Shown: in pieces, positions 20,203 to 23,122 of the stretch
How positions within the stretch are numbered: the stretch's first letter is position 1
Layout of the letters: every line of letters begins with the position of its first letter
Source: JBEVMS01 sp040508515
GTDB taxonomy: Bacteria; Pseudomonadota; Gammaproteobacteria; Xanthomonadales; Rhodanobacteraceae
DNA: 23,122 bases
NCBI GenBank assembly: GCA_040508515.1
Contig: JBEVMS010000182.1
Span: forward strand, 1 to 23,122
Reading direction: 5' to 3'
The notes under the pieces: model-generated
Database searches by the model: none
What the model saw: only the letters and a program-made list of their open reading frames with translations
What the model was told of the DNA's origin: nothing
Position numbers and translations under genes: made by a program

Positions 20203-23122
20203 ATGGATTCGATCGAAAACGGCATCGTGGTGTACCGGGCTAGCCGGCTCGAGGCCTTGCTCGATCCCCTGCAACAGCTGCTGGACCAGGTGCCGCCGGC
20301 GCATGTGCTGGCGCCACAGACGGTGATCGCCGCGCATCCGGGCATGCGTCACTGGCTGTCCGCCGCGCTGGCACGCCGGCGCGGGGCGGGTGGCATCGTG
20401 GCTAATCTGCGCGTCACGCTGCCCAGCGCCTGGCTGGATGAACTGGCTACCGACCGATTGGGCGAGCAGATGTCCTTGCTGCCTTACCGACGCGATCGCC
20501 TGCGCTGGCGCATCCACGAGGCGTTGCCGACGATTGAGGACGCGCAGGTGCGCGGCTATCTCGACGGCGCCGATCCGGCGCGCCGGCGCTATCAACTGGC
20601 CGATCGGCTGGCGCGGCTGTACGGGCAATACCTGGTCTATCGTCCGGACTGGCTGCTGGCCTGGCAGCGCGGCGAGGACAGCGTGCCCGAGCCGAGCTTC
20701 ATGGCACCGTTGTGGCGACAGTTGCGCGCGGCGATCGGCGCGCCACACCGCGGCGAACTTGTCGAGACACTGGTGCGCGACTTGGCGCGCCAGCCGCTGC
20801 GGCAGGCCAGCGTCGAGCCGGTGCATCTGTTCGGGGTCAGTCATCTGGCGCCGGCCGAACTGGCCTTGCTGCGCGCGGTGGCGCGCGTGCGCCCGGTGAT
20901 CCTCTACGTGCCCGATCCCAGCCGCGAGTATTGGGCTGGACTGCGCGGCGAACGGGCGCAACTGCGCGAGCAGGCACAGCGCACTGATTTCGGGATCGAG
21001 TCCGAGCGGTTTTTTTTGGAAATGGGTCATCCGCTGCTGGCCAGTTGGGGCCGCATGGGTCAGCATTTCATGCTAGGCCTGCATGCCTTCGACGAAGCGA
21101 TCCGCATGGACGTGCGTCACTGGCAGGACGAGGCGCCGGACGCCGACGAAGGCGATGGCCTGTTGCAGCGCGTGCAGGAAAGCATCCGCCAGTTGGACCT
21201 GAGCTTGCTCGATCCGCTGGCCGGCGGCAGCGCCAGCGCCTTGGAAGATCGCTCGCTGCGCGTGCACCTGTGCCATACCCGCCTGCGCGAGTTGGAAGTA
21301 TTGCGCGATGCCTTACTGCGCGAACTGGCCGAGCGGCCAGACTTGCAACCGGCCGACATCGTCGTGATGGCGCCCGATATCCAGGCTTACGTGCCTTTGC
21401 TCAGCGCGGTATTCGGCCAGCCGGGTCGCCACGGCGGGCCGTTGCCCTATCACCTGGCCGACGTAGCGGTGGCGCGCAGTCACCCCCTGCTGGAAGCCTT
21501 CGATCGCCTGCTGACGACGCCGCAATCCCGGCTGGGTGCGCCGGAATTGCTGGACATCCTGCACGTGCCGGAGATCGCCCGCGCGTTAGGTCTGGACGGC
21601 GCCGAGCTGGACACGTTAACCGCCTGGCTGCGCCGCAGCCGGGTCGCGTGGGGCCTGGACGGCGCCTTCCGCGCCGGTTTCGAGGTGCCGGCGATCGACG
21701 ACTACACGTTCGCCTGGGGCATGGACCGCTTGCTGGCCGGCTACGTGATGGGCGGCGAGGGCGGCGAAGCCTGGGCACTGCCCGATGGCGAGATCGCACC
21801 GGTGGAAGGTGTGCACGGCCCGCAGGCGGCGATCCTGGGCGCGCTCGATCGCTTGCTGCTGGAACTGGCCACGTTGCATCGCGATGCACAGCAGCCGCGC
21901 AGCGCCTCGGCGTGGGGTGCGCGGCTGGAACATCTGCTGGATGCCTTGTTCCGCGTCGATCCGCGCGATCGCGCCGCGGTCGAGGCGATGGCGCTGCTGC
22001 GTCGATTCATCCAGGCCACGGCGCTGGAAACCGCCGCCAGCGGGCTCGATCCGCTGCTGGATTTCGCGGTGGTACGTGAAGTGCTGCGCGAGCGGCTGGC
22101 GGCGGCACCGGAGCGTCAACGGTTTTTGATCGGCGGCGTCACCTTCTGCGGCATGGTGCCCCAGCGCGCGATTCCGTTCCGGGTGATCGCGGTGTTGGGC
22201 TTGAACGACGGCGAGTTTCCGCGCCAGCCCAGCGACGCCGGACTGGACCTGATGCAGCGTCATCGCCGGCTTGGCGACCGCGACGTGCGCAACGACGACC
22301 GCTACCTGTTTCTGGAAACCGTGATGGCTGCGCGCGAGGTGCTGCACTTGAGCTACCTCGGCGAAAGTGTGCGCGACGGCAAACCGCGCAATCCCGCCGC
22401 GCCGCTGGCTGAGCTGCTTGAGCTGCTCGATCGACACGCCGGCCTGCGCGGATTGTCTGGCGACGCCGATGATCATTTGGACGTCCAAAACGCGCATGAA
22501 GTTCGGCGTCCATGGCGGATCAAGCACCCGCTGCAACCGTTTGATGCGCGTTATTTCGATGGCGCCGATCCGCGACTTTTCTCCTTCGATCCGGGCTACG
22601 CCGGCATGGTGAAATCGGCGCAGCGGTCCGTGCCGTTTGTGGATCCTGTCGACTTGGCCGAACCCTTGCCGGAGGACGCCACGCCGGTCGTGCTGTGCCA
22701 GGTGCAGGCCTATTATAAAGACCCGGCGCGCCAACTGCTGACGCAGCAACTCGATCTGCGGCTGGATGCGCTGGAGGACGATCGCCTGAAAAGCCAGGAG
22801 CCATTGAGCACGAGCTTCGCGGCGATCGAACGGGTGTCACGACGGTTGTTCTTCGATGCCGTGCAGAGCGATTTTCACATCCAGACGCAGCCGCCCGCCT
22901 GGCTGCGCCTGACCGGCTTGCTGCCCCCGGGGCGGCTGGGTGCGCAAGCCTGGGAAGCCGAGCGCGCCCCAGTGCAAACACTGCTGGATCTGGCGCAGGC
23001 GCATCCGTTGTTTCAGCGCGGCGTGCCTGAGCGCCAACCGCAGATGCTGGACGGGCCGCTGGCCAGTATGCCGATCGAGGGCACGCTGGAACGCGTCTAC
23101 GTCACGGATGATGCTTTGTGGC
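20203..23122 (+). CDS. recC: RecC subunit of exonuclease V, 3' end outside the window
   Basis: The frame stays open from ATG 20203 to the window edge (973 codons); RecC proteins are about 1,100 residues, so roughly the last 10-15% is missing. RecC works with RecB and RecD in double-strand-break repair and reads Chi. The N-terminal helicase-like domain shows VIAAHPGMRHWL, LPSAWLDEL and VYRPDWLLAW. MGHPLLASWGRMGQHF (about 275) and the diagnostic FLIGGVTFCGMVPQRAIPFRVIAVLGLNDGEFPR block (about 643-676) match RecC. GGAG lies 5 nt before ATG. recB and recD usually follow. A run of eight T (21010-21017) lies in frame. Confidence 0.95.
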   Translation, partial: MDSIENGIVVYRASRLEALLDPLQQLLDQVPPAHVLAPQTVIAAHPGMRHWLSAALARRRGAGGIVANLRVTLPSAWLDELATDRLGEQMSLLPYRRDRLRWRIHEALPTIEDAQVRGYLDGADPARRRYQLADRLARLYGQYLVYRPDWLLAWQRGEDSVPEPSFMAPLWRQLRAAIGAPHRGELVETLVRDLARQPLRQASVEPVHLFGVSHLAPAELALLRAVARVRPVILYVPDPSREYWAGLRGERAQLREQAQRTDFGIESERFFLEMGHPLLASWGRMGQHFMLGLHAFDEAIRMDVRHWQDEAPDADEGDGLLQRVQESIRQLDLSLLDPLAGGSASALEDRSLRVHLCHTRLRELEVLRDALLRELAERPDLQPADIVVMAPDIQAYVPLLSAVFGQPGRHGGPLPYHLADVAVARSHPLLEAFDRLLTTPQSRLGAPELLDILHVPEIARALGLDGAELDTLTAWLRRSRVAWGLDGAFRAGFEVPAIDDYTFAWGMDRLLAGYVMGGEGGEAWALPDGEIAPVEGVHGPQAAILGALDRLLLELATLHRDAQQPRSASAWGARLEHLLDALFRVDPRDRAAVEAMALLRRFIQATALETAASGLDPLLDFAVVREVLRERLAAAPERQRFLIGGVTFCGMVPQRAIPFRVIAVLGLNDGEFPRQPSDAGLDLMQRHRRLGDRDVRNDDRYLFLETVMAAREVLHLSYLGESVRDGKPRNPAAPLAELLELLDRHAGLRGLSGDADDHLDVQNAHEVRRPWRIKHPLQPFDARYFDGADPRLFSFDPGYAGMVKSAQRSVPFVDPVDLAEPLPEDATPVVLCQVQAYYKDPARQLLTQQLDLRLDALEDDRLKSQEPLSTSFAAIERVSRRLFFDAVQSDFHIQTQPPAWLRLTGLLPPGRLGAQAWEAERAPVQTLLDLAQAHPLFQRGVPERQPQMLDGPLASMPIEGTLERVYVTDDALW

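Noticed and set aside
20155..22749. Frames of 303, 344 and 377 aa overlapping recC on both strands
   Set aside because: The recC frame is open throughout and carries diagnostic motifs; the others are shadows.
1..23122. CRISPR array, rRNA, complete tRNA, intact IS or defence cassette
   Set aside because: No regularly spaced repeats, no complete cloverleaf, no complete transposase and no recognisable defence genes were seen by eye; RecC is a normal housekeeping component.

Overview
The window is GC-rich, densely coded proteobacterial DNA with many spurious antisense frames. The gene set suggests a gammaproteobacterium of the Xanthomonadales type (Rhodanobacteraceae or Xanthomonadaceae, for example a Dyella- or Rhodanobacter-like genome). 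It includes a bacterial kynureninase/ACMSD pair, RecC, FecIR-type regulation, large TonB-dependent receptors and a DUF3309 micro-protein. This placement is inferred from gene content, not from a marker gene.

Left part (1-5250): the left edge holds the C-terminal scrap of an IS3-type transposase. Next come a Fur-box-controlled TonB-dependent siderophore receptor on the minus strand, two small uncharacterised genes, a 51-aa DUF3309 membrane micro-protein, a cold-shock protein with a textbook terminator, and a ParB-like orphan. Several palindromes and one tRNA T-arm-like fragment suggest a patch with a history of insertion. A gene-free stretch of about 400 bp (4846-5251) carries four dyad symmetries.

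Middle part (5252-11117): this holds metabolic and housekeeping genes. They are two aldo/keto reductases, a small secreted protein with a structured leader, a DUF1348 (NTF2-like) protein, a DEDDh exonuclease, a phosphoglycolate-phosphatase-like HAD enzyme and a haloperoxidase-type alpha/beta hydrolase. Most transcription units end in recognisable hairpins.

Right-centre (11361-16934): this is the most interesting unit. It is a co-directional cluster of ECF sigma factor (FecI type), FecR-type anti-sigma (8-nt overlap), a FecA-type TonB receptor with an N-terminal STN signalling domain, and, 11 nt after the receptor stop, an exported AppA-like histidine acid phosphatase/phytase. The layout is that of a cell-surface signalling system whose cargo enzyme is a phytase. 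This suggests sensing and use of phytate or another phosphorylated ligand instead of, or along with, an iron chelate.

Right part (17134-23122): a tight minus-strand operon reads ACMSD (aminocarboxymuconate-semialdehyde decarboxylase), an exported 171-aa protein of unknown function, then kynureninase, all pointing to tryptophan/kynurenine catabolism. Divergent from it is recC, the start of a RecBCD cluster, cut by the window edge.
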